64,000 nucleotides of DNA from Entamoeba histolytica HM-1:IMSS (taxonomy: Eukaryota > Evosea > Mastigamoebida > Endamoebidae): assembly GCF_000208925.1 (NCBI RefSeq), contig NW_001914860.1, forward strand, positions 249,612 through 313,611, read 5' to 3'. The notes under the pieces were generated by a model that saw nothing but the letters and a program-made list of their open reading frames with translations, was not told where the DNA came from and searched no databases. Both the position numbers and the translations under genes were made by a program. Numbering within the stretch: the first letter of the stretch is position 1; each line of letters starts with the position of its first letter. Below are positions 19,401 through 28,796 of this stretch, in pieces.

Positions 19401-21093
19401 GAGAGTTTGAATATGAGAATGAAATAAAAGAACCTTTTTTATTTATTAATTTATCGCTATTCATCAAATTCATTGAGATTTTCCCATCACAGAAAACTTC
19501 TTTTATACTACACTGTTCTAAATTACACATACCATATAAGTTAACTCTAATTTGCCAATCACACCCACTAACATTCGAATCAATTAGTTCAACAGTTGGG
19601 TTATTATTCATAAAAGTGATAGAAGAAAATACTGATCCAATAGCCTTAAGAGATTGTCCAAAACTCATATCAATTGTAGCTTCAGATAATGTCACATTAT
19701 TGAGAATGGCTTTTGTAAGTATTAGAGTTGAAATAGCAAGAGAATTAGAATTAGCATTGACTGTTAATGTCCCTGATTTTTGTTTTAAAGAGGTTGCTGT
19801 TAGAGTGTTGGATAATTGAAGAATATCACCATTTAATTCAATACTCCCAGTAATAGACCCAATACTGAGAATGTCATTTTCTATAGTAACTGAAGTTGAC
19901 AAACTTGAGTGGATATATTCTAATCTTTTTTTACCAATAAATGTAGAGGAAACAAATATCCCATGACCAACTATAACATCCTCATTAAATGTCAAAGTTG
20001 AACCATCAGTAGGACAGAAATACTCTGACAAAGATGAGAATGTAATAGTACTTCCAATTATTTTAGTAGAAGAAGTACATGAAAAGGATTTTTTGATAGT
20101 GCCAATAATCAAGGTTGTTCCAGAAATAGCTAGTTCAGAATCAATTGTTGCAATAATAGAACCAGATGTTATTGTTACTTGACCACCTTGAGTGTTAAGT
20201 GTTCCAGTTGGATTAGATAAGATGAGAGTGTCTGACTCTCCTAAGATGAAATTAACAAGACTCCCTTCTATTGTGTTTAAAATGACTGTTCCTTTAATTA
20301 TCAATTTTTGAATTGAATCAAAAATGAAAGAATCAAGTATACTAGAAGTAAGAGATGAATCAACAGATGAAACAGTTGAATTAGATATTATCTTTGAATT
20401 GGAAATGTCAATACCATTAACCTTCTTAAAAAAAGAAACTAAATTGAGGTTTGTTCCTGTAACTTTTCCTTGAACAGTAATCATTGAAGATATTGTTCCA
20501 CTCCCATTTAGAACAACATCTCCAATAATAGTTCCAGATCCTTTAATATTTGTTATTCCAAACGAAGTTGCAATTGTAGATGCTGTGGGGCTGGTAATAA
20601 TGATTGAAGGAGAAACCAGAGATGATACTGAAATTGTACCATCTGTTGTTACTGACCCACTAGAAATAACATTAATATCACCAGTCATTTGACACCCAGA
20701 ATTTATTGTTATTGAAGGAGAAGTTAATGTAGTTACTACAGTAGACTTGATTATGCCACTAATTGAAGCAGTTAGAGAAAGTAATGATACTGAATTAACT
20801 TGAATAGACAGGATTCCATTATTACTAATAGTATAACTTCCACCAGAACTAAAAGAGTCAACAAGTTCAAGAGTTACATTATTACAAGAAACCCCTCCAA
20901 TAATTAAACTTGCCTGATTAGATGAAGTCAAAGAAACAATAGTTTCAACATTTGGACATATAATAGCATTATCATTAAGATTAGGAATGCCAATAGGACT
21001 CCAATTTGAGCTTGAATCAAATAAGTTACTATTAGCTCCTGTCCAAATATAAGATGTTGATAAAGCCAATGCAATAAATAAGAAGAAGAGCAT
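16474..21093 (-). CDS. Large receptor-like surface protein with Cys-rich ephrin-receptor-type repeats, no kinase
   Basis: A single-exon protein of 1539 residues. The first ATG is at 21093; the frame opens earlier only with TTG. A signal peptide (MLFFLFIALALSTS) is followed by IWTGANSN and NWSPIGIPNLNDNAII, a pattern typical of the start of beta-helix adhesins. About 1100 Ser/Thr/Ile/Gly-rich residues follow, consistent with a beta-solenoid and many N-glycosylation sites. About 280 residues of Cys-rich repeats come next, each with C-x-x-C followed by G-x-Y or G-T-Y (for example CPAGYFQS, CQLGTYST), as in GCC2/GCC3 ephrin-receptor-like modules. One membrane helix and a ~20-residue basic tail end the protein. 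It resembles a TMK ectodomain without the kinase: adhesin, co-receptor or decoy are all possible. Confidence 0.8.
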   Translation of the reverse strand: MLFFLFIALALSTSYIWTGANSNLFDSSSNWSPIGIPNLNDNAIICPNVETIVSLTSSNQASLIIGGVSCNNVTLELVDSFSSGGSYTISNNGILSIQVNSVSLLSLTASISGIIKSTVVTTLTSPSITINSGCQMTGDINVISSGSVTTDGTISVSSLVSPSIIITSPTASTIATSFGITNIKGSGTIIGDVVLNGSGTISSMITVQGKVTGTNLNLVSFFKKVNGIDISNSKIISNSTVSSVDSSLTSSILDSFIFDSIQKLIIKGTVILNTIEGSLVNFILGESDTLILSNPTGTLNTQGGQVTITSGSIIATIDSELAISGTTLIIGTIKKSFSCTSSTKIIGSTITFSSLSEYFCPTDGSTLTFNEDVIVGHGIFVSSTFIGKKRLEYIHSSLSTSVTIENDILSIGSITGSIELNGDILQLSNTLTATSLKQKSGTLTVNANSNSLAISTLILTKAILNNVTLSEATIDMSFGQSLKAIGSVFSSITFMNNNPTVELIDSNVSGCDWQIRVNLYGMCNLEQCSIKEVFCDGKISMNLMNSDKLINKKGSFISFSYSNSLCIENYGSIESLATFIYKLVNFETGTFSTNSVSLNILFINYGTLSITKGIGTIIASTGSQNFGNIDGFGKLRVNFIEFTNGGNLQVSSEFLGSIINLYQNATFLSDSVLFDGCSIVIKDIALFIETVKYINSVECPQAIMTTNTIIEKAECINKTVKIQCHHVEISASNLGANELSFNGITGFITTSVISTLRITNNKMEFSSNTIDELYVTTSTVSSVLTTRYAQVIQSTIKELECVKGDFFDSTIMNLIISQETTLTNLCLTSATPYQYSTFDSITTKNAIHFIGSFKFGSFTLGSSDDSMKVTFDSISIPSILNGTTVVSTSLKNVYCYNTVQLFDIEADTLTNYGTTFIDSTSQTNIITLILKSGSSLHSTKQMIVNSISIEEDVETDIDQLSVSKSLDPQSDIHLVTLILIESCVIVSSNKVIYVDNIVSRVTTNIKVNIVVGKQCAELMFSTGLNELNTTTSFSGNCIDSEIFKLNNYGVYEYLPTINLLKNFNITKINGNCPSLITNYNTLILSDANVTNFYGITCYDGSIIKGNGEISVLSVEQSEGINSPRSTIELDGQLTIKTLQNSPLDIIAKIEESGNDILIANTLINELMNFQVIIGNFVPLEPKKYVIFQHQESTSLIMNVTLKDIPKDSPWRYGTTLTTLFVEYFGCEIIYNPESKLCEKCQGGQLFNPETRKCEGCDSGMILKNQQCVACPAGYFQSQNECVECQLGTYSTEKSTSCSKCPFGYTPNEKQTDCVFCPVGTHFIDEPYFRGCYPCDPGTYRDEQLIESFNCSKCPVGSASAVRNAAQCQLCDKGHYQDKEGEYVCKRCSEGTYSDVIGATSCKVCPDGFFPYPDRSRCFTCQAGMELAASGCKDCQPGYYKNTTGKSCLPCPKGTFQKYPGKRECKRCEIEYGKYVNENRTMCFFRKEQPNVILSIIMYTLIPLIILLGCGIMFLLSCWVDKKEKKKRFKVVAKIDGKNN

Positions 21094-21309
21094 GAAGAAA
21101 TACAATAAGTCAATATATTAATAAGATTTCATGGTTCATTTTATCTATTCCATTGTTTCTTTCTATTTTAATTAATAAAAAAATAAGAAAGAATCAAACC
21201 AAAACCAGAGCAAAAACAGTTATCTATTCTAAAAATATATAAGACTTAATAAATTTAAAATTATAAAAACAATATTTTAAAAATTAAAGTAAAAAAAAAA
21301 TAATTTAGT

Positions 21310-22044
21310 TCATCTTAATCTAAATTTGACACGAATATAATAAGCAATAGGATTAAGTAGATAATCTAAAATGCTTACAATAACGACTAAAGTAGCCAAA
21401 AGAGGCATGAGTCCCCATTTGTCCATGAATGGATATGGTCTAATATTAAACCTAAAGAAATCATAAAGAGCTAATGAAGCATAACCCAAGAAAGCAACCA
21501 ATGGAACAAAACGAGAATATTTATAATTGTTATTGACTCTTTTATTTCCTTGACTGAAAACAAAACAGTCTACCAATAAAAATACTAATGGGAAGGAATG
21601 TTCAAAATGAGTTACAAAAAGTTGTTCCATTAATGAGGGTTGCCAGTCATCAGACACCCTAAAAACAGCACTTGGTGATTTGAAATATAAAATCCAAAAC
21701 ATAATACTAACACAAAGACACAAAACCAATGCTGTTTGTTGAGTTGAATCAACTAATACTTCCATAACTACATTTCTTTTTTTATTCTTCTTAGTACGTT
21801 CAACCTCAAAATTAAATAATAATAATGTCATTTGTTTACAGAAAGCGACAAAGAAATAAAAAGCACATCCCCAACAACTCCACATTGTCCAAAATCTACA
21901 CATCCTACCAAAAGTATAGTCATGAGAAATCATATGTTCAGAAGTTATGACAACGATGAAAGTGACAACACAAATGTCATAAATCATACGATAGAATGCC
22001 TTCATTTTTGAGAGTTGTTTAATGGTATCAAGTTGTTTTATCAT
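21310..22044 (-). CDS. FAR-17a/AIG1-like multi-pass membrane protein
   Basis: A 244-residue protein with about six hydrophobic helices and no signal peptide. Family hallmarks: FGRMCRFWTMW (AIG1 has GGRWKFLT, with the catalytic Thr; here T53), the paired histidines THFEHSFPLVFLL (AIG1 has NHGMHT; here H146 and H149), and a late RPYPFMDKWG segment matching WVYPFLE. AIG1 and ADTRP are membrane threonine hydrolases that cleave fatty acid esters of hydroxy fatty acids. The Thr and His are conserved, so similar lipid hydrolysis is plausible but the substrate is unknown. Location is probably ER or plasma membrane. Confidence 0.65.
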   Translation of the reverse strand: MIKQLDTIKQLSKMKAFYRMIYDICVVTFIVVITSEHMISHDYTFGRMCRFWTMWSCWGCAFYFFVAFCKQMTLLLFNFEVERTKKNKKRNVVMEVLVDSTQQTALVLCLCVSIMFWILYFKSPSAVFRVSDDWQPSLMEQLFVTHFEHSFPLVFLLVDCFVFSQGNKRVNNNYKYSRFVPLVAFLGYASLALYDFFRFNIRPYPFMDKWGLMPLLATLVVIVSILDYLLNPIAYYIRVKFRLR

Positions 22045-22938
22045 AGTGAATTGACAATATGATTTCTAAGTTCAGATTTATTCACTTACCTTTTCCTATT
22101 AGTTCCAGAAATGGAAATAACCTTTTTTTCTTTCTTCTATGAAAAATTGTCTTTCTTTTTTTGTTTTTAATCCTCAAAACTTTATTTCTCGCTTATTGAG
22201 AATTTATTCACTCCACAATTTTTATTCCTTTATATTTTTAGTCTTTTGTTTTAATGAATTGAAGGTGGTGTGCCAGAATCATTACACAAAATCCTAAAAT
22301 ATATTAAAGCTTCAAGTCTCCCAAGTTATAGTTTGGTTTTGACATTACCTTTAGTGAAAAATGCTTATCTAATACTGATTGGTTGTTTTGTTTATTAATA
22401 TTTAATATAATGGTATTATTTATCAGCATACAAATATATTTGATAGTGAATAGTTTAAATTGAATATATATAGGTGTTATCAAGAAAAGAATGTTTGTTA
22501 ATTTGTTGCTGATATTGAAGGAGATAAAATATATTCATAGTGTTATGGATATATTTATCATACAACAACAGTATAAAAGAATGAATTATTTTAATATTCA
22601 TTCAATTCAAAATAAAAATCAAATAATAACTGCAATGAAGAAATAATTAAGTTGATGGATGATGTTTGAAAAGAATGTAATTTAATAGAAATAAAAGTTG
22701 TTGAAGTAACTGAACTACTCACTTTTTAACATGATAAAAAATACTAAATTATTAGGTAAATTATAATTGATTTCTTTATTTAAATACCTTCTGTTTTAAT
22801 TGAAGAGAAGTAGTTTTTCATTACCCTCAACGTATAATCATTTATGAAATAATCAATAAATAAATATTCAGAAACAAAAAAAAAAGAATAGACGTGTTTT
22901 AATAAAGAAAATTTTAAGACTTGATAATAAGATTTCAA
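22045..22938. other. Intergenic region containing dispersed repeat copy A
   Basis: About 890 bp between two minus-strand genes. No intact gene. Bases 22400-22706 are a repeat that recurs inverted at 53221-53530 (separate entry). Weak similarity to the second copy seems to continue upstream to about 22320. Short coding-like peptides can be read here, but stops interrupt them. Confidence 0.5.
22400..22706 (+). repeat. Dispersed inverted repeat, copy A, with near-identical core
   Basis: Compared with the reverse complement of 53221-53530. The core, about 22405-22555, differs by only two substitutions and one 4-base gap over about 150 bp, whereas the 150 bp after it is only about 70% alike, with a 25-base identical island (CAAAATAAAAATCAAATAAT and five more bases). 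Neither copy has a long ORF shared across the gap. It could be an old non-autonomous mobile element, a structured RNA or a gene-conversion tract. Confidence 0.75.
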
Positions 22939-23925
22939 TCAATTCATATGATAAACTTGGTCATTAGTCCATTGTTTTGCTTCACAAGAACATTTTAATT
23001 CTATATCTAAATGACGAGGATGAGAAGCGGCTGGCTTACAATGATATACACCTTTTACAATATCACCAGGAGCAGCATTATCAAAAGGAAGATCGAAATA
23101 AAAACAAGTTTGTTTCCAGTGAGTATTAGTATCAGGTTTAGTAGTAAGGTATGACTTCTTTAAGAAAGTACAATCGAAATACAAACAAATACCAGAAAGA
23201 GGAACATCTCTATTAATAACAAATTCAAAAGGAACCGTAAAGTCCATTTGATTAACAGACATATGTCTAAGATCAAAAGTAATTATTTTAACTGGAGTAG
23301 TACAAAGATATCTACTATCACAGTAATCAACTAATGGATCTACTGTAACATCAGAAAGAACACATGAAAAATCAAATCCATATACATTCGACCAAAACCT
23401 TTCTTTTTCTTGTAATAATTCTTCATCATTAATTCCTGCAATATAAATACTTGCTGTATCTGGAAGAATAATTCCATCATCTTTTAAATACTTATCACGT
23501 GCATAAATAACACTAGCTAACATAGACTCAAACATTAAATTATATCCCATCCATTCACTAACAATAATATCAACTTTTTCTGGAATATCAACTTCTTCCA
23601 TTTTGCCTTGAATTAATGTAATAACATTTTCATATCCATTTAATTTAATAATTTCTGCTGCTTGTTTTCTTACTGAACTCATTTCAACTGCATAAACACG
23701 TTTTGCTCCATTACGTGCAGCAAACATAGAAAGAATACCAGTTCCACAACCAACATCTAATACTATTTTACCTTTAACAACTGAAGGTACTAATGCTCTT
23801 TTATATGATAATGTACGATGTCTATCTTTTAACATTTCATCATGAATTCCAGGATGTGAATAGCTTTCCCAATAATATTCACTATCAGCACCAGCAAGGA
23901 TATCAGTTGGTTTGCATTCTTCCAT
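22939..23925 (-). CDS. PRMT1: Protein arginine N-methyltransferase 1 (type I)
   Basis: A 328-residue PRMT with the complete PRMT1 plan: the N-terminal YYWESYSHPGIHDEMLKD helix that folds over SAM, motif I VLDVGCGTGILSMFAA (about 55-70), post-I YAVEMSS, the double-E loop SEWMGYNLMFESML (E124 and E133 bind the target guanidine), and the THW loop (NTHWKQT) near residue 280. The start is the first ATG and length matches the core of PRMT1. By family knowledge it places asymmetric dimethylarginine on histone H4 and RNA-binding proteins. No truncation or missing residue seen. Methylation of histones here is inference. Confidence 0.93.
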   Translation of the reverse strand: MEECKPTDILAGADSEYYWESYSHPGIHDEMLKDRHRTLSYKRALVPSVVKGKIVLDVGCGTGILSMFAARNGAKRVYAVEMSSVRKQAAEIIKLNGYENVITLIQGKMEEVDIPEKVDIIVSEWMGYNLMFESMLASVIYARDKYLKDDGIILPDTASIYIAGINDEELLQEKERFWSNVYGFDFSCVLSDVTVDPLVDYCDSRYLCTTPVKIITFDLRHMSVNQMDFTVPFEFVINRDVPLSGICLYFDCTFLKKSYLTTKPDTNTHWKQTCFYFDLPFDNAAPGDIVKGVYHCKPAASHPRHLDIELKCSCEAKQWTNDQVYHMN

Positions 23926-24068
23926 TATAGGGTTACTTTTGATTCTTTTTTGTTTTATTTTTCAGTTTTATTTTTTTTATGAAAACATTCTATATTTTAC
24001 TATTATATTTTTATTTGTTATAATTCTTATTAAATTAACAAAATACAATTTGTGTAAATAATGAATTA

Positions 24069-25478
24069 TTAATCATCAGTTATTACTTGATTTTGTTGAG
24101 TTAATTCTTCTGTCATTTCTTCTTTTTCTGTTGACATTTCTCTGGGAATTTCTTGAGTTAGTTCTTCAGTATGTTCTAATGGTTGAGGTACTTGAAGAGA
24201 GTCTTCTTGTTTAGGTTCGTTTTGAAGTTCAACAAAGAGACTTTCTTGTTGTTCATGGTAATTAAATAAACAAGGAATTTTAATAACTTTAGTGTATAAT
24301 AAGAATCCAATTACTAAAAGTATAAATCCAATTACTTGAACAATAGTACTCCATCCAACAGATTCTCCATATGATGAACTAATTACATAATGAATAAAAA
24401 CTGAAACAATCCAGACAGAAATCATTCTCATTGGTTCTAAAATATTTCTTATCATTGCATTTGAATATCGAATAACTGCTGTACCAGCGAAATTAAAGAA
24501 TAAAATAACAATGATATAAGCAATACATAAAGATAAAATTAAAGAAGAATTATAAATCATATAAAATGTATCTACAATATTTTCTCTAATAGATGCTGGT
24601 AAAAATGGCATAAAATAATAAAGAGTTAATACAATAATACAACACAAACATCCATAAAATCCTCTTAATCCAACAATAAAAGTTACTGGTGCTTTAATAT
24701 CATGCAATAAAATTTCTTCTAAAATTGTTTGAAGTGCATGTAAAAATTGAGCAAGAATAATTAAAGAAATACCAATTAAAATATAATACCATTCTGAATG
24801 TTCTTTATTATCATTTGAATTAGAAGAATCATCATTTTGAGATGAACCATTTGGAATAAACATAGAACAACCTACAAGAATTAAAGCAATAATAATTAAT
24901 CCTACACCAGTAAAATGAAATACATATTGTTTTTGTTTTCTCCAAAAAATTGCTAATAACATAGCAAAAATAATAGTACTTCCTCTCATCATTTGATATA
25001 CACTTGATGGAATATACAATAATCCAAAATTCATCATATATGTTCCAAGGAAATCACAAATTGATGGTAAGAAAACAAATAAATATTGTTTAAATGTTAA
25101 TCTTTTTGGTTGTTGTTCTTCTTCAATTTCACCAAATGTTTTTGGAGGTTCATTATTAGTTTCATTTGGAGCAAGACTTTGTTCTTCATTATCACTAAAT
25201 ATTTGTTTATTTCTTTTTTTATAACAATTTATACAAAATTTAATTAATTCTGTAAAGTAATAAATAATAAGTGCTAAAAACATTCCAAAGAACATTAAAA
25301 AATTAAAAAACATTGGACGTTCAAATAATTCAAAATTTCCTTCTTTATTTTTAGATTCAGCTGCATATGTTGTCTTTGAAATAATAGTACTTCCTGTTCC
25401 CATAATAAGAAATAGACATACAAAAAATATTAACAATAAAAGTCCTTTATATTGTTGAATATAACTAATAAGTTTCAT
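24069..25478 (-). CDS. SLC35F6-like multi-pass transporter (drug/metabolite transporter fold)
   Basis: A 469-residue protein with about ten membrane helices. Family signatures: MGTGSTIISK near the start (SLC35F6 has an early TG-x-x-x-T-x-x-K motif), MFFNFLMFFGMF, and the EamA-type pair FLPSICDFLGTYMMNFGL and YQMMRGSTIIF. A hydrophilic insert with Asn/Gln/Glu (about 90-120) and an acidic ~60-residue C-terminal tail follow the usual family layout. SLC35 proteins move nucleotide sugars or related substrates across Golgi, ER or lysosomal membranes. The substrate of SLC35F6-type members is not settled. It shares a ~470-bp divergent upstream region with the WD gene. Confidence 0.8.
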   Translation of the reverse strand: MKLISYIQQYKGLLLLIFFVCLFLIMGTGSTIISKTTYAAESKNKEGNFELFERPMFFNFLMFFGMFLALIIYYFTELIKFCINCYKKRNKQIFSDNEEQSLAPNETNNEPPKTFGEIEEEQQPKRLTFKQYLFVFLPSICDFLGTYMMNFGLLYIPSSVYQMMRGSTIIFAMLLAIFWRKQKQYVFHFTGVGLIIIALILVGCSMFIPNGSSQNDDSSNSNDNKEHSEWYYILIGISLIILAQFLHALQTILEEILLHDIKAPVTFIVGLRGFYGCLCCIIVLTLYYFMPFLPASIRENIVDTFYMIYNSSLILSLCIAYIIVILFFNFAGTAVIRYSNAMIRNILEPMRMISVWIVSVFIHYVISSSYGESVGWSTIVQVIGFILLVIGFLLYTKVIKIPCLFNYHEQQESLFVELQNEPKQEDSLQVPQPLEHTEELTQEIPREMSTEKEEMTEELTQQNQVITDD

Positions 25479-25653
25479 ATGTTAATAATTTTCAGTTCTT
25501 ATTTCTTTTTCAAATATTTTTTATTACAACAGAAATACAACTATTGCTAAAACAAAATATCTTTCATCGTTTTTTTTTTTTTTGATTTTTTTTTCCTATG
25601 AAAAACTCCAATATAAAAAATACATGACGAATTTTTCGTGGTTATAAATAATT

Positions 25654-25780
25654 TTATGCAAACATATAATCTAAATTTATATTTTTAGCTATTTCAGACA
25701 TCAAATTCACTCTCTTTGTATTTCCTAATTATATCATTTAATTCTAATGGTTTTGGATTTTTATGTTTATTTTTTTTCAT
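25654..25780 (-). pseudogene. Frameshifted small coding remnant
   Basis: On the minus strand an ATG at 25780 opens a 28-codon frame ending EFDV (start MKKNKHKNPKPLELNDIIRK) before TGA. One base further on, the next frame continues as MSEIAKNINLDYMFA and ends in TAA at 25654. The two pieces together read like one helical segment broken by a +1 shift. It sits in the divergent promoter region of the SLC35F6-like and WD genes. It may be a gene remnant, an unusual small gene, or chance. Confidence 0.25.
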
Positions 25781-25947
25781 AAAATGGGTTAGATTGCACA
25801 TGAAAAGAGTTAAATTTTACTAATATATAGAAAAAAGAAAGAGTTTTATTAAGAATCACAAATAAAAGAATAAAGAAAGTAAAGAAATTAAAAATTTTTT
25901 TCTATTTATTGAAAAAATGGATTATCTTTAATTTCAAAAAGAGTTAT

Positions 25948-26901
25948 TGGATGTTACCGATAAATAATTATACTGAAATAAAACATTGTGAACATATTAC
26001 AAGTGTTTCTTTTAGTGAAAAAAGAGGTATTCCATTAAGAATTGGATATTCAATATTTTCTAATTTTGTAACTAATTGTTTCGAGGTTATAGAGTTTTCT
26101 AACCTCACAAATAGTTTTAATACATTAACTAATTCATTTGTTGTAAATAAAATTCTTCCATGTTCACAAGTTCTATTCCTTGAAAATAATACACCAAGAG
26201 ATTGTTTTGTTGTATGTGGAGAATGTATTGGATTATATGCTATTGAAGAAAATAAAGACCCAATTCAATCAAATAAAATAGTTGATCTTTATATGTTTAG
26301 AGGTAGTGATGAATTATTTCCTGCTGTAAGTATTGACCAAATGAGGAATGAAAAAACTAGACTAGTTTCTTGTCATTTAGATGATTCAGTTTCCCTTTGG
26401 TCAATTCATAATGAAGGAGTATTTATTATAAGAAGTCTTAAAGTTCAAGACTTAACATGTTTATCATGTTCAATGACAGATCCTAATTTATATTTTATGA
26501 GTACAAAAAGTGGAGTCATTCAAGGTGATTGGAGAGATGGAAAAAATACTATGATTATTAAAGATGAATATCAATATATATCAACCAACAGTATTGACTC
26601 TAATAAAATGTGTTGTGCTAAAGGAAATTCTATTCACATTTTTGACTTAAGGAAAACAGATAAACCAATAAGAGATGTTAATATAGAAAATCAAATTCAA
26701 AGTATTCAATGGAAAAGTGAAAGTCTTTTTGTTATTACTTCCAAAGGGGTAATACTAATGAAAGAACAAGAAAATAAAAATATTGAAAAAAAAATTCCAT
26801 TAGAAGGTTCTATTGGGATTGACCAATCTATTGTTTACCCGTCATGGATTTCAATCTTTACAGAGAATAAATTAGTTCTGTATAATCTAAATCAATTATA
26901 G
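25948..26901 (+). CDS. WD-repeat protein, DCAF7/An11-like
   Basis: 317 residues from the first in-frame ATG at 25948. The frame is open upstream but lacks an earlier ATG, and alignment to DCAF7 begins near this Met (YTEIKHCEHITSVSFS). WD-type blades are visible: LVSCHLDDSVSLWSIH, and KGNSIHIFDLRK with the FDLR that ends a DCAF7 blade; an early PLRIGYSIF strand and a CGECIGLYAI blade also fit. DCAF7/An11/TTG1 proteins are seven-bladed scaffolds that hold kinases (such as DYRK) and transcription factors. The sequence is divergent, so the subfamily is less sure than the fold. Confidence 0.6.
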   Translation, partial: WMLPINNYTEIKHCEHITSVSFSEKRGIPLRIGYSIFSNFVTNCFEVIEFSNLTNSFNTLTNSFVVNKILPCSQVLFLENNTPRDCFVVCGECIGLYAIEENKDPIQSNKIVDLYMFRGSDELFPAVSIDQMRNEKTRLVSCHLDDSVSLWSIHNEGVFIIRSLKVQDLTCLSCSMTDPNLYFMSTKSGVIQGDWRDGKNTMIIKDEYQYISTNSIDSNKMCCAKGNSIHIFDLRKTDKPIRDVNIENQIQSIQWKSESLFVITSKGVILMKEQENKNIEKKIPLEGSIGIDQSIVYPSWISIFTENKLVLYNLNQL

Positions 26902-27183
26902 TAGTAAGTGGAATGAAGTAATTAATTAAAAAGGTTATATTTAATTTACTTTTCTTCTATTTTATGTAAAGTGCTAATTGGATGATTAAATTAATCAATT
27001 AAATAATGTAGTGAATAAAGAATAATATTTGTTAATAAGTTGTTAGTAAGAAAAAAAAAATATAAAATAAAAAGGAAATGAAATAAAGCGTTAGAACAAT
27101 ATATAAACTCTTCAATTTATTTTTAGAACATTAATATTAAATTATCAATAAAATCATTTATTCTTTTATTTTTAAATAAACAC

Positions 27184-28566
27184 TTAACGCTTCTTTAATT
27201 GTTCTGCTTTTTTCTTATCAATTTCAACCAGTTGTTTTGTTTTAAAATTTTCAAACATTTGAGTTTCAACAAACTCTTTAAGAAATGGTTGAATATCTTT
27301 TTTTTGACTTTGAACAAATTCATTTTTCATAAATAAACTAATAGCATTACAATCACTTCCATGTGATGAAATGCAATAATCTTCAAATTCTTGAAACATT
27401 AAACGAATTTCTACTTGAATTTTTTGCATTGCCCATTCAATAATTTGAGAATGAATGAGAATACAGTTTGACGTAGAATGGGCAGGATATCTTTTTAATG
27501 GTTTTAATATTTCTTTAATATCATTAATAGTACGTTCATTAATTGGGAATGGAATTACTTTCTCACCAAAACATTGAAGTGTTTTAGAATCTATATTATA
27601 TAAATATGAATTTTCTGGTAGTTCAGATGGAACTTTATAACATCCAACTAGTAGAGGAGTAGGAGAATCCATTAAATCAACTAATTTATTTGTTAATACA
27701 CTGATAATAGGAAATTCATATTTAAATGGTTTAATAACTTCAATAAGGAATGATATTGCATTACTTACTAAACACCTATGTTCACTTTTGATAAATACCT
27801 TTCTTTCCAACAATACTGCTGATATCAATGTTAAAAGATTACTTAATGAAACTACTCTAAAGAATAAACAACGAGAAAGAGTAACATCTTTATCAATTAA
27901 AGGATCAGCTTTCCATGACACTTTTATTTGTTTAGAGAAACTAGAAGGAAGAAGAAAATATGAATGAAGATAGTCTTCAAAAACATCACAAGGTGGATGT
28001 TGTTCAAAAGTTATTTGATTGGAATAATCAAGATCTAATAATGATTCTAAGAATGTTATTTGAAGACTAAATCGATTACAAAGAGATAATAATACATAAA
28101 TAACTTCATCTTCATAATAAACTAATGGATTTGTTTCATCTCTTTGTATTCGAAGTTTAGAAAAACAAAAAGCGTATCGAGTTAGTCCAATAATTTGACT
28201 AGCAAAGAAGAATGTAAAGAAATGAGATACATGTTGATGGGACCTTTTGCATTGATGCATTATCTTTTCTACTTCTTCAACTGATTTTGCTTCTTTACGT
28301 GTATGAAGTACACCTTCTGGAAAACAATAATCAACTAAAATATCATATGTAAAATCATTTAACTGAGTTGAAGGGTATTGATATAATACTGTTGGTGTAT
28401 CGTCAATACTATTACTTCCTATAATAAGAAATTGATCAGCTAATTGTTGTTGAGGAGGTAATTCTCCAAGTTTTAATTGAGAAAACATATTTCTTCTTTT
28501 TCTTTCTTCTTCAAAGTCGATTGGTTTATAACGTTTTGAGTAAATCTTTAGTTTTGTACTTTTCAT
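27184..28566 (-). CDS. DENN-domain protein (probable Rab guanine-nucleotide exchange factor)
   Basis: A 460-residue cytosolic protein. It starts with basic residues, then an upstream DENN part (QFLIIGSNS, VLYQYPST, DYCFPEGV, TFFFAS), then the core DENN part (YVLLSLCNRFSLQITFLESLL; NLLTLISAVLLERKVFIKSEH, a hallmark 'all the seven strands' stretch; and SVLTNKLVDLMDSPTPLLVG, the typical DxPxPFxxG-like turn), then a helical downstream part with a Lys-rich end. DENN proteins load GTP on Rabs in vesicle traffic. The partner Rab cannot be told from sequence. Single exon, first ATG. Confidence 0.85.
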   Translation of the reverse strand: MKSTKLKIYSKRYKPIDFEEERKRRNMFSQLKLGELPPQQQLADQFLIIGSNSIDDTPTVLYQYPSTQLNDFTYDILVDYCFPEGVLHTRKEAKSVEEVEKIMHQCKRSHQHVSHFFTFFFASQIIGLTRYAFCFSKLRIQRDETNPLVYYEDEVIYVLLSLCNRFSLQITFLESLLDLDYSNQITFEQHPPCDVFEDYLHSYFLLPSSFSKQIKVSWKADPLIDKDVTLSRCLFFRVVSLSNLLTLISAVLLERKVFIKSEHRCLVSNAISFLIEVIKPFKYEFPIISVLTNKLVDLMDSPTPLLVGCYKVPSELPENSYLYNIDSKTLQCFGEKVIPFPINERTINDIKEILKPLKRYPAHSTSNCILIHSQIIEWAMQKIQVEIRLMFQEFEDYCISSHGSDCNAISLFMKNEFVQSQKKDIQPFLKEFVETQMFENFKTKQLVEIDKKKAEQLKKR

Positions 28567-28796
28567 TTATCTCTACCCAATCTTTCTTATTTTTTAAGTT
28601 TTTAGATTGGTTTTACTCTTTTTTCTTTTTTTCTTTGAAATGTATAACATTTTTTTTTTAAATTGAATGACTCTTTTTTATGTGTTATTCAACTTAATTA
28701 TCATCCTTCAAACGACAATCAAATTCTATTTATATAACAGAGGGTTATGAAAAGAAAAGACAGCCAATTAATTAAGAAAGTAAATTACAGAAATAA

